A stretch of 64,000 bases of DNA from the NCBI RefSeq assembly GCF_013408295.1, contig NZ_JACBYQ010000002.1, positions 620,001-684,000 of the forward strand, given 5' to 3'. The notes under the pieces were generated by a model, which saw only the letters and a list, made by a program, of their open reading frames with translations, was not told the DNA's origin and did no database searches. Of the stretch, positions 18,701 through 25,065 are shown piece by piece (within the stretch, counting starts at the first letter, position 1; each line of letters begins with the position of its first letter). Made by a program: the position numbers and the translations under genes. This DNA comes from Psychromicrobium silvestre (lineage in GTDB: Bacteria; Actinomycetota; Actinomycetes; Actinomycetales; Micrococcaceae).

Positions 18701-20745
18701 TAGCACCCGGTGAGGTTGTCACGGCGACGGCCACGTACAGCATCACCCAAGCTGATATTGATGCTGGTCATGTGGCGAACTCGGCCACGACGACGGGCAC
18801 GCCCCCGAGTGGTCCCCCGGTCACGCCGCCGCCGGGAACGACGGATACCCCGTTGACTCCGGCTCCGGCGATGACGTTTAGCAAGACTGCTGATGCGTCT
18901 GCTGTGCAGAGCCCGTCGCAGGTTGGCGATGTGATTACCTATCACTTCACTGCGACGAACACGGGTAACGTCACGCTTACGGGTGTCACTATCAATGACG
19001 GCCTTGTTGGCTTGTCGCCGCTCACCTATACCTGGCCGGGAGTAGCTGGCACGCTAGCACCCGGTGAGGTTGTCACTGCGACGGCGACGTATGCGATCAC
19101 CCAGGCTGATATTGATGCTGGTCATGTGGCGAATTCAGCGACGACGACTGGCACGCCTCCAAGCGGTCCTCCGGTAACGCCGCCGCCGGGAACCACGGAC
19201 ACTCCTTTACCACCGGCACCAGCGGTGTCTTTGGTGAAGTCGGTGGCGGAGACGTCGCTGACGGGTGCTGGGCAGGTTCTTCACTACTCGTTCTTGGTGA
19301 CGAATACCGGAAACGTGACCTTGGCTCCGGTCACGGTGACGGAGACTGCGTTCACGGGGACGGGTGCGGCACCGGTGGTGACGTGTCCTGGGCCTCCTAA
19401 TGCGGTGATTCCATTGGATCCGGGCGAGTCGATAACTTGCACTGCGACGTATACGGTGACGCAGGCAGATGTGGATGCGGGCTTCGTGGATAACACCGCG
19501 GTGGCTCATGGCACTCCGCCGACGGGTCAGATCGTGGACTCACCGCCGTCGAGCGCTTCGGTGCCGGCCGACCAAAGGCCGGGGCTGTTGCTGACGAAGG
19601 TCGCCGACGCTTCCGCAGTTCAGGATCCGGCTGTTGTCGGTGACGTGATTACCTATCACTTCACCGCGACAAATACCGGAAACACCACCTTGACGGGTGT
19701 GAGCATTGTGGACGGCCTAGCTGGCCTGTCGCCTCTGACCTATGTTTGGCCAGGCACTCCAGGTACTTTGGCACCCGGTGAGGTCGTCACGGCATCTGCG
19801 ACCTATGCGATTACTCAGGCGGATATTGATGCCGGTCACGTAGCGAACTCCGCGACGACGACGGGCGGTCCGTCCACGCCTCCGGTCACTACGGATACTC
19901 CGTTGCCGCCGGGGCCGGGTCTGTCGTTCGCGAAGACCGCTGACGCCAGTGCGGTGCGGAATCCGGCAAAGGTCGGGGATCTGGTGACCTACAACTTCAC
20001 CGCAAGCAACACGGGTAACGTGACGCTGACCGGGGTGGCGATCCACGATGGCTTGGTGGGGCTTTCAGCGCTCACCTATACCTGGCCGGGAACCCGAGGG
20101 ACGTTGTCACCCGGCCAAATGGTGACAGCTACCGCAACCTATCCGCTCAGGCAGGCTGATATTGATGCCGGTCACGTAGCGAATTCGGCGACCACCACGG
20201 GCACACCGCCGAGCGGTCCACCGTTGACGCCTCCGCCGAGCACGACGGATACTCCGCTGCCGCAGGGTCCGGCGATGTCGTTCGCGAAGACTGCTGACGC
20301 GAGTCATGTGCAGAATCCGGCGAAGGTGGGTGACGTGATCACGTATCACTTCACGGCAACCAATACCGGGAACGTGACGTTGACCGGCGTCGTGATCAAC
20401 GACAAGTTGGTTGGTCTTTCGGAGCTCAGCTACAGCTGGCCGGGGGTAGCTGGCACGCTGACCCCGGGTCAGACGGTGACGGCGACCGCGACGTATGCGC
20501 TCACTCAGTCGGATATCAATGCAGAGAAGGTGGTCAATACCGCGACGATTGAAGGTACACCGCCGACGGGTCCTCCGGTCACGCCTCCGCCGGGTGTTGC
20601 GGTGGTGGATCTTCCTCCGATACCGCAGGCACCGCCGTTGGCTTATACCGGGGCCAGCCTGGCTGGCTTGGGTGTGGGTGTGTTGGCGATCCTGCTCGGA
20701 GGGCTATTCATGGTGATAAGCCGCCGCAAGCGATCACGGGCATAG
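9736..20745 (+). CDS. Giant secreted DUF11-repeat surface protein with LAYTG sorting signal
   Basis: A 3669-residue exported protein. A long signal peptide (about 1-51) ends near PMADA. An N-terminal domain (about 52-275) is followed by a GEVED domain (about 276-430, ending SGEVEDYALTV), a propeller-like segment (about 437-675) and a Cys-containing beta domain (about 679-805). About 24 DUF11-type beta-sandwich repeats follow (about 806-3630): one divergent, four of the type SLVKSVAET, nineteen of the type FSKTADASAV, each near 118 residues. The C-terminus has LAYTG (3635-3639), a hydrophobic stretch and the basic tail RRKRSRA. That is a class E sortase-type signal, so covalent cell-wall anchoring is expected; the sortase gene is not in the window. 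Likely an adhesin or surface-layer fibre. A fused sigma factor with a DUF11-like sensor is divergent to it. Confidence 0.88.
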   Translation: MSQKTIFTGRHFRSHREAKSWTRTSKAIAAAAALLTALMVISPVVPMADAYQRPTTGAGASITYPSGVTVTASQAGAGGKSVSAATVGFGTTAGYGYLASDYTPAVPNNSPGITLGVPGQPTSASCPDYGLCTGIGTFTFTFSQPVLNPHMHIDELGGVATQSSTVNNVTTTTTNSTSTRLTLTTPGATMAVASGRNIAITGGNTIESPTKTMDVNCTSGSPAPGCGTVAITGLVSSLTFSVSSFTALRAGTAASNFHAFDAFPVSFTFDEDFGDAPASYDQGNAARAVVSDVHLGAGISADNINVANAVASPNSSATAALDTLDDGVALPPLRAGDTSYSATVAISGASKAGTTCGWVDFNQNGIFDNPSEQACASFAAGATSATLNWSGLSGIVPGQTYARFRVGYTAAQIQSPIGASDSGEVEDYALTVGLAPISCSVLYGLDQTKTASSNLLWTVDPATGAATLAGGFTNPSADLMNSLALAGNTLLAVREASGLTTTTIQTLNAVTGAETSTVVSLGQTVVGGLKVGAYNPATGYYYFGFFTGTQLVLFAYNVATSTFVGQVGFIATGAAGGDIAFDGSGRLYAVIGSSTAYAVRVTNDPVPTTAGNVSIANTAIASGPSTSFGGVGFGPDGFLYVTGAGDTLTKFNPSSGATVSTTTLTPTTPGIGDLASCGAPYTMQVQKNLPNGRVVASDQFGLSVTGGGLSQGNTGTTTGTETGVQNQSFTEIAGPVLGLPGTTYTIAETGSGGANLGNYASTYQCVDTLHGNAVVASGSAATGTFTMPSVAGGANVVCTFTNTPSLPAISLTKVPSSPTFTAGVPVTYTFTATNTGTVALSAVTISEGAFNGSGAMSALSCGPVQPATLAPGAVLTCTATYTPTQADVDRGNITNAASVTGNPPTGPPVTANANATITSAPNPGVSLVKSVAETDLTGAGQVLHYSFVVTNTGNVTLAPVTVSETAFSGTGTPMSITCPAGAASLAPGAQVTCTATYTLTQADVDSGQVTNTAVAHGTPPSGPVVDSPPSSAAVPGTLSPAMTFSKTADASAVTSPAQVGQLITYHFSSTNTGNTTLTGVVINDGLAGLSPLTYTWPGTPGTLLPGQTVTATATYALTQADIDAGHVANSATTTGTPPSGPPVTPPPGTTDTPLVAGPAVSLVKSVAETDLTGVGQVLHYSFLVTNTGNVTLAPVTVAESAFTGTGTAPVITCPAGATSLAPGAQVNCTATYTVTQADVDAGRVDNTAVAHGTPPTGAVVDSPPSSASVPGTSNPAMTFSKTADAAAVTSPAQVGQLITYHFTSTNTGNVTLTGVVINDPLVGLSPLTYTWPGTPGTLAPGQSVTATATYAVTQADIDAGHVANSATTTGTPPSGPPVTPPPGTTDTPLTPGPAMTFTKTADASAVTSPAQVGQLITYNFTAMNTGNVTLTGVVINDGLAGLSPLTYIWPGIAGTLAPGEAVTATATYALTQADIDAGHVANSATTTGTPPSGPPVTPPPGTTDTPLAAGPAVSLVKSVAETDLTGAGQVLHYSFVVTNTGNVTLAPVTVAETSFSGTGTAPVITCPAGATSLAPGASVTCTATYAVTQADFDSGQVTNTAVAHGTPPSGPVVDSPPSSASVPGTSSPAMTFSKTADASAVQNPSQVGDVITYHFTSTNTGNVTLTGVVISDPLPGLSALTYTWPGTAGTLLPGQTVTATATYAITQADIDAGHVANSATTTGTPPSGPPVTPPPGTTDTPLTPAPAMTFSKTADASAVQNPSQVGDVITYNFTATNTGNVTLTNVVINDGLVGLSPLTYTWPGTAGTLAPGEVVTATATYAITQADIDAGHVANSATTTGTPPSGPPVTPPPGTTDTPLTPAPAMTFSKTADASAVQNPSQVGDVISYHFTATNTGNVTLTGVVINDGLAGLSPLTYTWPGTPGTLLPGEVVTATATYAITQADIDAGHVANSATTTGTPPSGPPVTPPPGTTDTPLTPAPAMTFSKTADASAVQNPSQVGDVITYNFTATNTGNVTLTGVVINDGLAGLSPLTYTWPGTPGTLLPGEVVTATATYAVTQADIDAGHVANSATTTGTPPSGPPVTPPPGTTDTPLVANPAMTFSKTADASAVQNPSQVGDVITYNFTATNTGNVTLTGVIINDGLVGLSPLTYTWPGTPGTLLPGESVTATATYAVTQSDIDAGHVANSATTTGTPPSGPPVTPPPGTTDTPLTSNPAMTFSKTADASAVQNPSQVGDVITYNFTATNTGNVTLTGVVINDGLVGLSPLTYTWPGTPGTLLPGEVVTATASYAITQADIDAGHVANSATTTGTPPSGPPVTPPPGTTDTPLTSNPAMTFSKTADSSAVTSPAVVGQVITYNFTATNTGNVTLTGVVINDGLVGLSPLTYTWPGTPGTLLPGETVTASATYAITQADIDAGHVANSATTTGTPPSGPPVTPPPGTTDTPLTPAPAMTFSKTADSSAVQNPSQVGDVITYNFTATNTGNVTLTGVVINDGLAGLSPLTYTWPGTPGTLLPGEVVTATATYAITQADIDAGHVANSATTTGTPPSGPPVTPPPGTTDTPLVANPAMTFSKTADASAVQNPSQVGDVITYNFTATNTGNVTLTGVVINDGLVGLSPLAYTWPGTPGTLLPGEVVTATATYSITQADIDAGHVANSATTTGTPPSGPPVTPPPGTTDTPLVANPAMTFSKTADASAVQNPSQVGDVITYHFTATNTGNVTLTGVVINDGLVGLSPLTYTWPGTPGTLLPGEVVTASATYAVTQADIDAGHVANSATTTGTPPSGPPVTPPPGTTDTPLTPAPAMTFSKTADASAVQNPSQVGDVITYHFTATNTGNVTLTGVVINDGLVGLSPLTYTWPGTPGTLLPGEVVTATASYAVTQSDIDAGHVANSATTTGTPPSGPPVTPPPGTTDTPLTPAPAMTFSKTADASAVQNPSQVGDVITYHFTATNTGNVTLTGVTINDGLVGLSPLTYTWPGVAGTLAPGEVVTATATYSITQADIDAGHVANSATTTGTPPSGPPVTPPPGTTDTPLTPAPAMTFSKTADASAVQSPSQVGDVITYHFTATNTGNVTLTGVTINDGLVGLSPLTYTWPGVAGTLAPGEVVTATATYAITQADIDAGHVANSATTTGTPPSGPPVTPPPGTTDTPLPPAPAVSLVKSVAETSLTGAGQVLHYSFLVTNTGNVTLAPVTVTETAFTGTGAAPVVTCPGPPNAVIPLDPGESITCTATYTVTQADVDAGFVDNTAVAHGTPPTGQIVDSPPSSASVPADQRPGLLLTKVADASAVQDPAVVGDVITYHFTATNTGNTTLTGVSIVDGLAGLSPLTYVWPGTPGTLAPGEVVTASATYAITQADIDAGHVANSATTTGGPSTPPVTTDTPLPPGPGLSFAKTADASAVRNPAKVGDLVTYNFTASNTGNVTLTGVAIHDGLVGLSALTYTWPGTRGTLSPGQMVTATATYPLRQADIDAGHVANSATTTGTPPSGPPLTPPPSTTDTPLPQGPAMSFAKTADASHVQNPAKVGDVITYHFTATNTGNVTLTGVVINDKLVGLSELSYSWPGVAGTLTPGQTVTATATYALTQSDINAEKVVNTATIEGTPPTGPPVTPPPGVAVVDLPPIPQAPPLAYTGASLAGLGVGVLAILLGGLFMVISRRKRSRA
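14617..19218 (+). repeat. Thirteen uniform 354-bp repeats inside the giant gene
   Basis: Thirteen consecutive units, each exactly 354 bp (118 codons), run without any length change; the start of each is visible as a proline-alanine-methionine-threonine-phenylalanine stretch. Proteins of the units are nearly identical, while the DNA differs by many silent changes mixed between units. Less uniform units flank the block (12.2-14.6 and 19.2-20.6 kb). Unequal crossing-over here could change protein length in frame, and short-read assemblies may collapse it. Confidence 0.92.
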
Positions 20746-20776
20746 GAGTGTCACAGACTCATCTGCCCATTGTTAG

Positions 20777-20811
20777 TTCACACTTATATGTATCCGAGGC
20801 TAAGGTGTGAA
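20777..20811. promoter_or_regulatory. Inverted repeat before the lipoprotein gene
   Basis: TTCACACTTA (20777-20786) pairs with TAAGGTGTGAA (20801-20811) apart from one bulged G. It sits between the giant gene's stop and the lipoprotein start (20837). It could weakly terminate the former, act as an operator, or regulate the latter as an RNA hairpin. Confidence 0.4.
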
Positions 20812-20836
20812 GACGAAGTATGAAGAAGGAAAGATA

Positions 20837-21280
20837 ATGAAAAAATTCACAGCGGCCAGTGCGGCTGCCGGGGTACTGATCGTTTCGGCGGCCTTGGCTG
20901 GTTGTACGGGTGGTTCTACCGATAACCAGTCTTCGGCTACCACGAGTGGTACGGTGACGACTCAGACGGCGTCTTCGGGGAAGACTACTGCGTCTAATCC
21001 TGGGAAGGGCATTATTTCCTCCACGACCATGTCCTCTTGCGATAAGGGTCCTGGGAAGGTTAATGCTGTTGGTGAGGTGACCTTGCCTGATGGTGTTGAT
21101 GGTCAGGTGATTGTTTCGGTGAGTTGGGTTAATCCGAAAACCTCAAAGGTCGTCGCTTCGGGGAAGCAAACCCTAAAGGATCTTGAACACGGTAAGAAGA
21201 CTGGCTGGAAGATCACTGCTGATGTGGGTGCGAAACCCGGTGATATCAGCTGTGTTCTCGGAGCCACGGTTCTGCCTTAA
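20837..21280 (+). CDS. Small secreted lipoprotein
   Basis: A 147-residue exported lipoprotein of no recognised family. The signal peptide MKKFTAASAAAGVLIVSAA runs into the lipobox ALAGC, with lipidation at Cys23. A Ser/Thr-rich linker (about 24-60) precedes a compact beta-like domain (about 62-147) with two cysteines (CDKGPG and ISCVLG) that could form a disulfide. The ATG at 20837 is preferred over the in-frame GTG at 20807 because GAAGAAGGAAAG sits just upstream of the ATG and it gives a normal signal peptide. It lies 91 bp behind the giant gene and may accompany it at the membrane, but no function can be given. Confidence 0.75.
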   Translation: MKKFTAASAAAGVLIVSAALAGCTGGSTDNQSSATTSGTVTTQTASSGKTTASNPGKGIISSTTMSSCDKGPGKVNAVGEVTLPDGVDGQVIVSVSWVNPKTSKVVASGKQTLKDLEHGKKTGWKITADVGAKPGDISCVLGATVLP

Positions 21281-21310
21281 CAATCAAGTAAGTAGGCTAG
21301 CCCGTTCTTG

Positions 21311-21352
21311 AATGGGGGTTCCTTTCCGTGCGGGAGGAACCCCCATTTGTTT
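21311..21352 (+). terminator. Rho-independent-type terminator after the lipoprotein gene
   Basis: AATGGGGGTTCCT (21311-21323) pairs perfectly with AGGAACCCCCATT (21335-21347) over an 11-base loop, followed by TGTTT. It lies 31 bp past the lipoprotein stop. Confidence 0.85.
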
Positions 21353-21417
21353 AAGGGGATCCAAGCCGAACGGAACGTTGAAACAACGCAGCTACAGTCA
21401 AAGTGGCGGTCATCTTC

Positions 21418-21458
21418 CAACCCCGTTGGGGCTCTAGATTCGAGTCCCAACGGGGTTG
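21418..21458. terminator. Very long near-perfect hairpin between convergent genes
   Basis: CAACCCCGTTGGG (21418-21430) pairs with CCCAACGGGGTTG (21446-21458). The stem continues through one G/T pair and CTC/GAG to a seven-base loop, so about 17 pairs in all. It lies 26 bp from the stop of the minus-strand gene at 21484 and probably terminates it. The loop side contains ATTCGAGTCCC, which recalls a tRNA T-arm, but the paired partner is wrong for a tRNA. Confidence 0.6.
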
Positions 21459-21483
21459 CAGGCGGAGATCCTCCGGGAGTGCC

Positions 21484-22347
21484 CTAGGGCTGAAACCCGA
21501 CGTAAGCGGCGGTATTATTCGCCAGATCAACATCAGTCTCTGGAGAGGGAACCCCCACCGTCAGCGTGGTGGTCGACACATAAGGTGTGCCATTGACGGT
21601 GTCCGGCTGTGATGCCAGCGATCCTTCGAGCAAAATGGAATTGCTGGAACCAAGCAGGATCGGATTGATCGTGGTGCAACTAAAAGTAGCGTCCCCCTGG
21701 TAGTAGATGGCCGGACCGGTGTTAATATCCGTTCCCGGAATGATTTGCCCGGCGGCTATCGTGGGGCAGCTGAGGTTGGGATCAATGGAGGAGATGCTCA
21801 AGTTGCCGCCCACGAAGTGAACGGTGACATCCACGGACGAGCCGGCGGGAACTTGAGCCGTTGAGGCGAGCCCATTGTCAATAGTCATGGATCCTGCGTT
21901 ACCACCTACGAGTCCCTGTTCCCAATTGCTTGGGGTGACTGCGGCGCGAGCGTCGACAACCGTCGGAGTAGGCGTTGGACTCGCCGTGGGTGATGGTGTT
22001 GTGTTGGGTGTTCTTGGCGTCGGGGAGGCGAAGGCAGTCGGCGTGACAGCCATCGTTGAAGTTGGGGTCGAGGTTGCACTTGGTGCGACGGTGGGTGTCG
22101 TAACGCGTGGAGCCGTTGCCGGAGCTTCGGAACAATCCTGAGCAGCAGCCTGCGCCGGAGTGGGCACGGACAGAGAAAAACCACCTAAAGTCAAGGCGCC
22201 TACCAGGATCAACCCCGTGACGGAAGCCTTCCGAGGCTTCTTCCGGATCAGAATCAACATCAGCAGCCCGATAACGAGCAAGACAGCCGCAACCACAATG
22301 ATCGGCAGATTATTATTTACCCCGGTATTTGCTAGACACTCAGTCAT
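21484..22347 (-). CDS. Membrane protein with N-terminal LANTG sorting-like signal and external DUF11-like domain
   Basis: A 287-residue protein with an odd layout. It begins MTECLANTG (LANTG at 5-9), followed by a hydrophobic stretch (about 14-34) and IRKKPRK. Together these form a complete class E sortase-type signal, but at the N-terminus. A second helix (about 43-62) ends with a signal-peptidase-like PTPAQAAA, then comes a Pro/Thr/Ser-rich stalk (about 70-135) and an outer beta-rich domain (about 140-287) ending DVDLANNTAAYVGF, typical of DUF11/CARDB-like folds. The start is firm: AGGGGAG stands seven bases before the ATG. The topology implied is N-terminus outside, loop inside, C-terminal domain outside. 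Its place beside the giant LAYTG protein suggests a partner or decoy in surface assembly, which is inference. Confidence 0.7.
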   Translation of the reverse strand: MTECLANTGVNNNLPIIVVAAVLLVIGLLMLILIRKKPRKASVTGLILVGALTLGGFSLSVPTPAQAAAQDCSEAPATAPRVTTPTVAPSATSTPTSTMAVTPTAFASPTPRTPNTTPSPTASPTPTPTVVDARAAVTPSNWEQGLVGGNAGSMTIDNGLASTAQVPAGSSVDVTVHFVGGNLSISSIDPNLSCPTIAAGQIIPGTDINTGPAIYYQGDATFSCTTINPILLGSSNSILLEGSLASQPDTVNGTPYVSTTTLTVGVPSPETDVDLANNTAAYVGFQP

Positions 22348-22424
22348 TACAAACTCCCCTCAGCACGCTGTACTGCGCGCAGTCTTTGGACCACAAGTCA
22401 TAGCTCTTGCAGCCGTCGCTATTT

Positions 22425-22457
22425 GCGAGCCCTTGTCTATTAAGAGACGGGGCTCGC
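22425..22457. promoter_or_regulatory. Stem-loop in the divergent gap before the MATE gene
   Basis: GCGAGCCC (22425-22432) pairs with GGGCTCGC (22450-22457), and GTCT (22435-22438) with AGAC (22445-22448). It lies 78 bp upstream of the minus-strand gene and 129 bp upstream of the MATE start. The rest of 22348-22585 shows no gene apart from a possible 12-residue open frame (22561-22599) overlapping the MATE start. The hairpin may be a leader element or an isolated terminator. Confidence 0.4.
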
Positions 22458-22585
22458 TCCTTTGTGATCCGGGGTAGCGTTATTTTTTGAAACAAAGAGC
22501 CTCTTGGGAGCAGCTCGGCCAAGAACTGCGAGGTGATGGCCTCCTCCTATGATGGTTGCTATGACCACCTCTCGGGCTGTTGCGA

Positions 22586-23941
22586 ATGACGAAGCTTGAG
22601 GTGACTCCGCAACGGGGCATTAATCGGCAAATCCTTCGGCTCGCGCTACCGGCCTTCGGGGCGCTGATAGCTGAACCGCTCTTCCTGATTGCCGATTCGG
22701 CCATCGTGGGTCACCTCGGCGTGGATGCCTTAGCCGGAGTGGGCCTCGCCTCAACTCTCCTGCAGACAGCAGTCGGTTTGCTGGTGTTCCTGGCCTACTC
22801 GACCACTCCTGCCGTGGCCAGGCTGATAGGTGCGGGGCGGCAGCGCGAGGCGATCGCCGTCGGACGGGATGGGATTTGGCTGGCGGCTCTGCTTGGCGCT
22901 GTGATCGCAATCCTTGGTTTCTTCGCTGCCGAGCCCTTACTCCGCCTCATGGGCGCCCAGGGTGCCGTCCTGGAGCAGGCCGGTGTGTATCTGAAGTTCT
23001 CCATGCCGGGAGTGCCAGCCATGTTGCTGGTTCTTGCCGCCACAGGCGTGCTGCGCGGGTTGCAGGACACCAGAACGCCACTGCTGGTCGCGGGAGTCGG
23101 CTTCGCCCTCAATGCCGCGCTGAACTACCTGCTGGTCTATTCCGCCGGGCTTGGCGTGGCCGGTTCGGCTATCGGCACCTCAATAGCCCAATGGGTAATG
23201 GCGGCCGTCTATCTATTGATCGTGCTTGGAACGGCTCGCAAGCACCGGCTCAGTATCGGCCCGCACTGGCGCGGGGTAGCGTCCCTGACCTCGGTGGGTG
23301 GCTGGCTGCTATTACGCACCCTCAGTCTGCGAGCCGCAATCCTGGCCACCGTCCTGGTGGCTACCGCACAAGGACCGGTCAACCTAGCCGCCCACCAGAT
23401 CGCAATGACCATCTTCAGCTTCCTCGCCTTCGCTTTGGATGCGATCGCGATCGCGGCCCAAGCCTTGATCGGCAAGGAACTTGGTGCCTCCAACCTTCCT
23501 ACGGTGCGTGCCCTGACCCGCCGGATGGTGCTCTGGGGCTTGGGATTTGGCGTGCTCACCGGAGCCCTGGTGCTGCTGAGTGCACCGTGGCTCGGTTGGA
23601 TCTTCAGCTCCGATGTTTCGGTGCATGAAGCCCTGGCGACGGCGTTAATCGTCTTGGGTATTAGCCAGCCGGTAGCCGGATTCGTCTTTGTTTTGGACGG
23701 GGTGCTGATCGGTGCAGGCGATGCCCGTTACCTTGCACTCGCCGGAATGCTTGCACTGATGCTTTATGCACCGCTGCTCTACTGGGTCAGCTCGGCCGAT
23801 TTAGAAGGTCCGGTGGCCTTGGCTTGGCTCTGGGCGGCTTTTGCCGGTGGGTACCTGCTGGCCAGGGCGTTGACCTTGGGGCTGCGCGCCCGGACCTCGG
23901 CCTGGCACAGGACCGGCCTACTAACTGCGGTAAACGAATAG
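22586..23941 (+). CDS. MATE-family efflux transporter (DinF-like)
   Basis: Multidrug and toxin extrusion family exporter, using a proton or sodium gradient to expel cationic compounds. About 451 residues with twelve membrane helices; the family start ILRLALPAFGALIAEPLFLI with ADSAIVGHLGVDALAGVGLA matches the DinF branch, and HQIAMTIFSFLAFALDAIAI marks the second half. Length is normal. Start choice is uncertain: ATG 22586, or TTG 22580 two codons earlier; neither has a good ribosome site. A short open frame beginning at ATG 22561 overlaps the start out of frame and could couple translation. Substrate unknown. Confidence 0.88.
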   Translation: MTKLEVTPQRGINRQILRLALPAFGALIAEPLFLIADSAIVGHLGVDALAGVGLASTLLQTAVGLLVFLAYSTTPAVARLIGAGRQREAIAVGRDGIWLAALLGAVIAILGFFAAEPLLRLMGAQGAVLEQAGVYLKFSMPGVPAMLLVLAATGVLRGLQDTRTPLLVAGVGFALNAALNYLLVYSAGLGVAGSAIGTSIAQWVMAAVYLLIVLGTARKHRLSIGPHWRGVASLTSVGGWLLLRTLSLRAAILATVLVATAQGPVNLAAHQIAMTIFSFLAFALDAIAIAAQALIGKELGASNLPTVRALTRRMVLWGLGFGVLTGALVLLSAPWLGWIFSSDVSVHEALATALIVLGISQPVAGFVFVLDGVLIGAGDARYLALAGMLALMLYAPLLYWVSSADLEGPVALAWLWAAFAGGYLLARALTLGLRARTSAWHRTGLLTAVNE

Positions 23942-23972
23942 ACTGGACGGGCAGACAAGCGATGGAGGTCCA

Positions 23973-24572
23973 GTGAGCAGTATCCAGGGTGGCAAGCCAA
24001 CAGCGGAGCCCGATCTATGGAAGCCGGTGCTTTCGCGAGCCCTGATTGCTTTGGCATTTGGCCTGTTGACCGTGTTCTGGCCAGACATCACCCCGTTGTC
24101 CCGGGCGATCGCTACCGGTCTCTACTTAGTCGTCTCCGGCGCCACTGTGATTTTCCTCCTGCTGAGCATCCGCCGTGGCTTGGCTACCGCCGTCGGAATG
24201 CTCTGGCTGGAAGCATCGCTTTTCCTGCTGGGCGGCATTTTGGCGATGATCTTCCAGGATGCAGTCCTTTTCGCCGTTGTCACGGGGCTTACTCTTTTGC
24301 TGACCGGCTTACTTGAGGTCTATCTAGGCTTCCGGTACCGGTCCAGGACTGTGCTCGGCAGGGATTGGCTAATTACCGGTGGAGTAGCCGCCCTCGCAGC
24401 GGTGCTGCTTTTCCCGCTGGCAGGAACCTCGCTCCGTGCTCCGGTCGGGGTGCTGGGCGGTTCTGCTGTGATCATCGGTGTGGTCGCGGTGCTCGCTGCG
24501 CTCAGCTACCGGCACGACGGCGGCCGGGCCGCGGTTTCGGGTGAAAAGCAAGCTCTACCGGGCGTAGAATAA
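23973..24572 (+). CDS. HdeD/DUF308-like membrane protein
   Basis: A 199-residue polytopic protein with six hydrophobic helices starting near residues 22, 44, 70, 93, 125 and 150. The pattern of paired short helices (LSRAIATGLYLVVSGATVIF, then LLTGLLEVYLGFRYRSR) recalls the DUF308/HdeD family, linked in some bacteria to acid stress but without a defined activity. Starts at GTG with GGAGG nearby, 31 bp after the MATE gene, so it could be co-transcribed with it. No catalytic motif is visible. Confidence 0.6.
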   Translation: MSSIQGGKPTAEPDLWKPVLSRALIALAFGLLTVFWPDITPLSRAIATGLYLVVSGATVIFLLLSIRRGLATAVGMLWLEASLFLLGGILAMIFQDAVLFAVVTGLTLLLTGLLEVYLGFRYRSRTVLGRDWLITGGVAALAAVLLFPLAGTSLRAPVGVLGGSAVIIGVVAVLAALSYRHDGGRAAVSGEKQALPGVE

Positions 24573-24621
24573 CTTCGGCGATCTAAAGAGTTTCAGGGCA
24601 CCAGTTATAGAAGGAGACGTT

Positions 24622-25065
24622 GTGGCCGAGGACAAAGGCAGCGGTGAGATGCCGTCTAGCTCGGCTAATGGTGCCGAGGAAAGCAAGATGAGCAGCAAGA
24701 TCAAGGGCGTCAAAGGGCCACTGATCTTCTCTGCAGTGCTTGCGGCGATTGCCGGCGTGGTTACCGTTTTCTTCGCCACCGGCGGCACCGGGGGAACGGT
24801 GAGTACCGGCTCAGCCCGAATCATTCGGTTCGACCTGGGTGCGATTGCCTTTGGGATCACCTTTATTGTTTGCCTGGTGGTGTGTGCCATGCTGCTGATG
24901 ACCCACAAGGAGAACCCGGAAGAGCTCAGCGAAGGCTCCGGAGTGAATCTGCGCTCCGAGGATCGATTGAAAAAACTGAAGCAGGCAGGCGCTGAGAATG
25001 CCCCTCAGTCTGCGGATGCGGTTGACCCTTCCGATTCGAATGATCCGCGGGACAAAGACTCCTAA
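24622..25065 (+). CDS. Two-helix membrane protein, unknown
   Basis: A 147-residue protein, family not recognised. A hydrophilic Ser/Glu-rich N-terminus (1-30) precedes two membrane helices (about 32-53 and 72-94) joined by a Gly/Thr-rich outer loop. The acidic C-terminal tail (about 96-147) contains a short charged helix RLKKLKQ. Both ends should be cytosolic. Start is GTG 24622 with AAGGAGA eight bases upstream. Its stop (TAA) overlaps the stop of the convergent kinase gene by four bases. Confidence 0.6.
   Translation: MAEDKGSGEMPSSSANGAEESKMSSKIKGVKGPLIFSAVLAAIAGVVTVFFATGGTGGTVSTGSARIIRFDLGAIAFGITFIVCLVVCAMLLMTHKENPEELSEGSGVNLRSEDRLKKLKQAGAENAPQSADAVDPSDSNDPRDKDS

Noticed and set aside
12181-20349. 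Many long minus-strand open frames opposite the giant gene (up to 448 codons at 17245-18591)
   Set aside because: They are antisense shadows of the repeat array, rich in Arg, His and Ser, periodic with the repeats, and lack ribosome sites.
12850-20600. Regular DNA repeats that could be mistaken for a CRISPR or satellite array
   Set aside because: The 354-bp units are one continuous coding frame with a signal peptide and sorting signal; there are no short repeats with unique spacers.
21418-21458. tRNA gene suggested by ATTCGAGTCCC
   Set aside because: The T-stem partner does not pair, and no anticodon, D-arm or acceptor arm is present; the sequence folds as one long hairpin.
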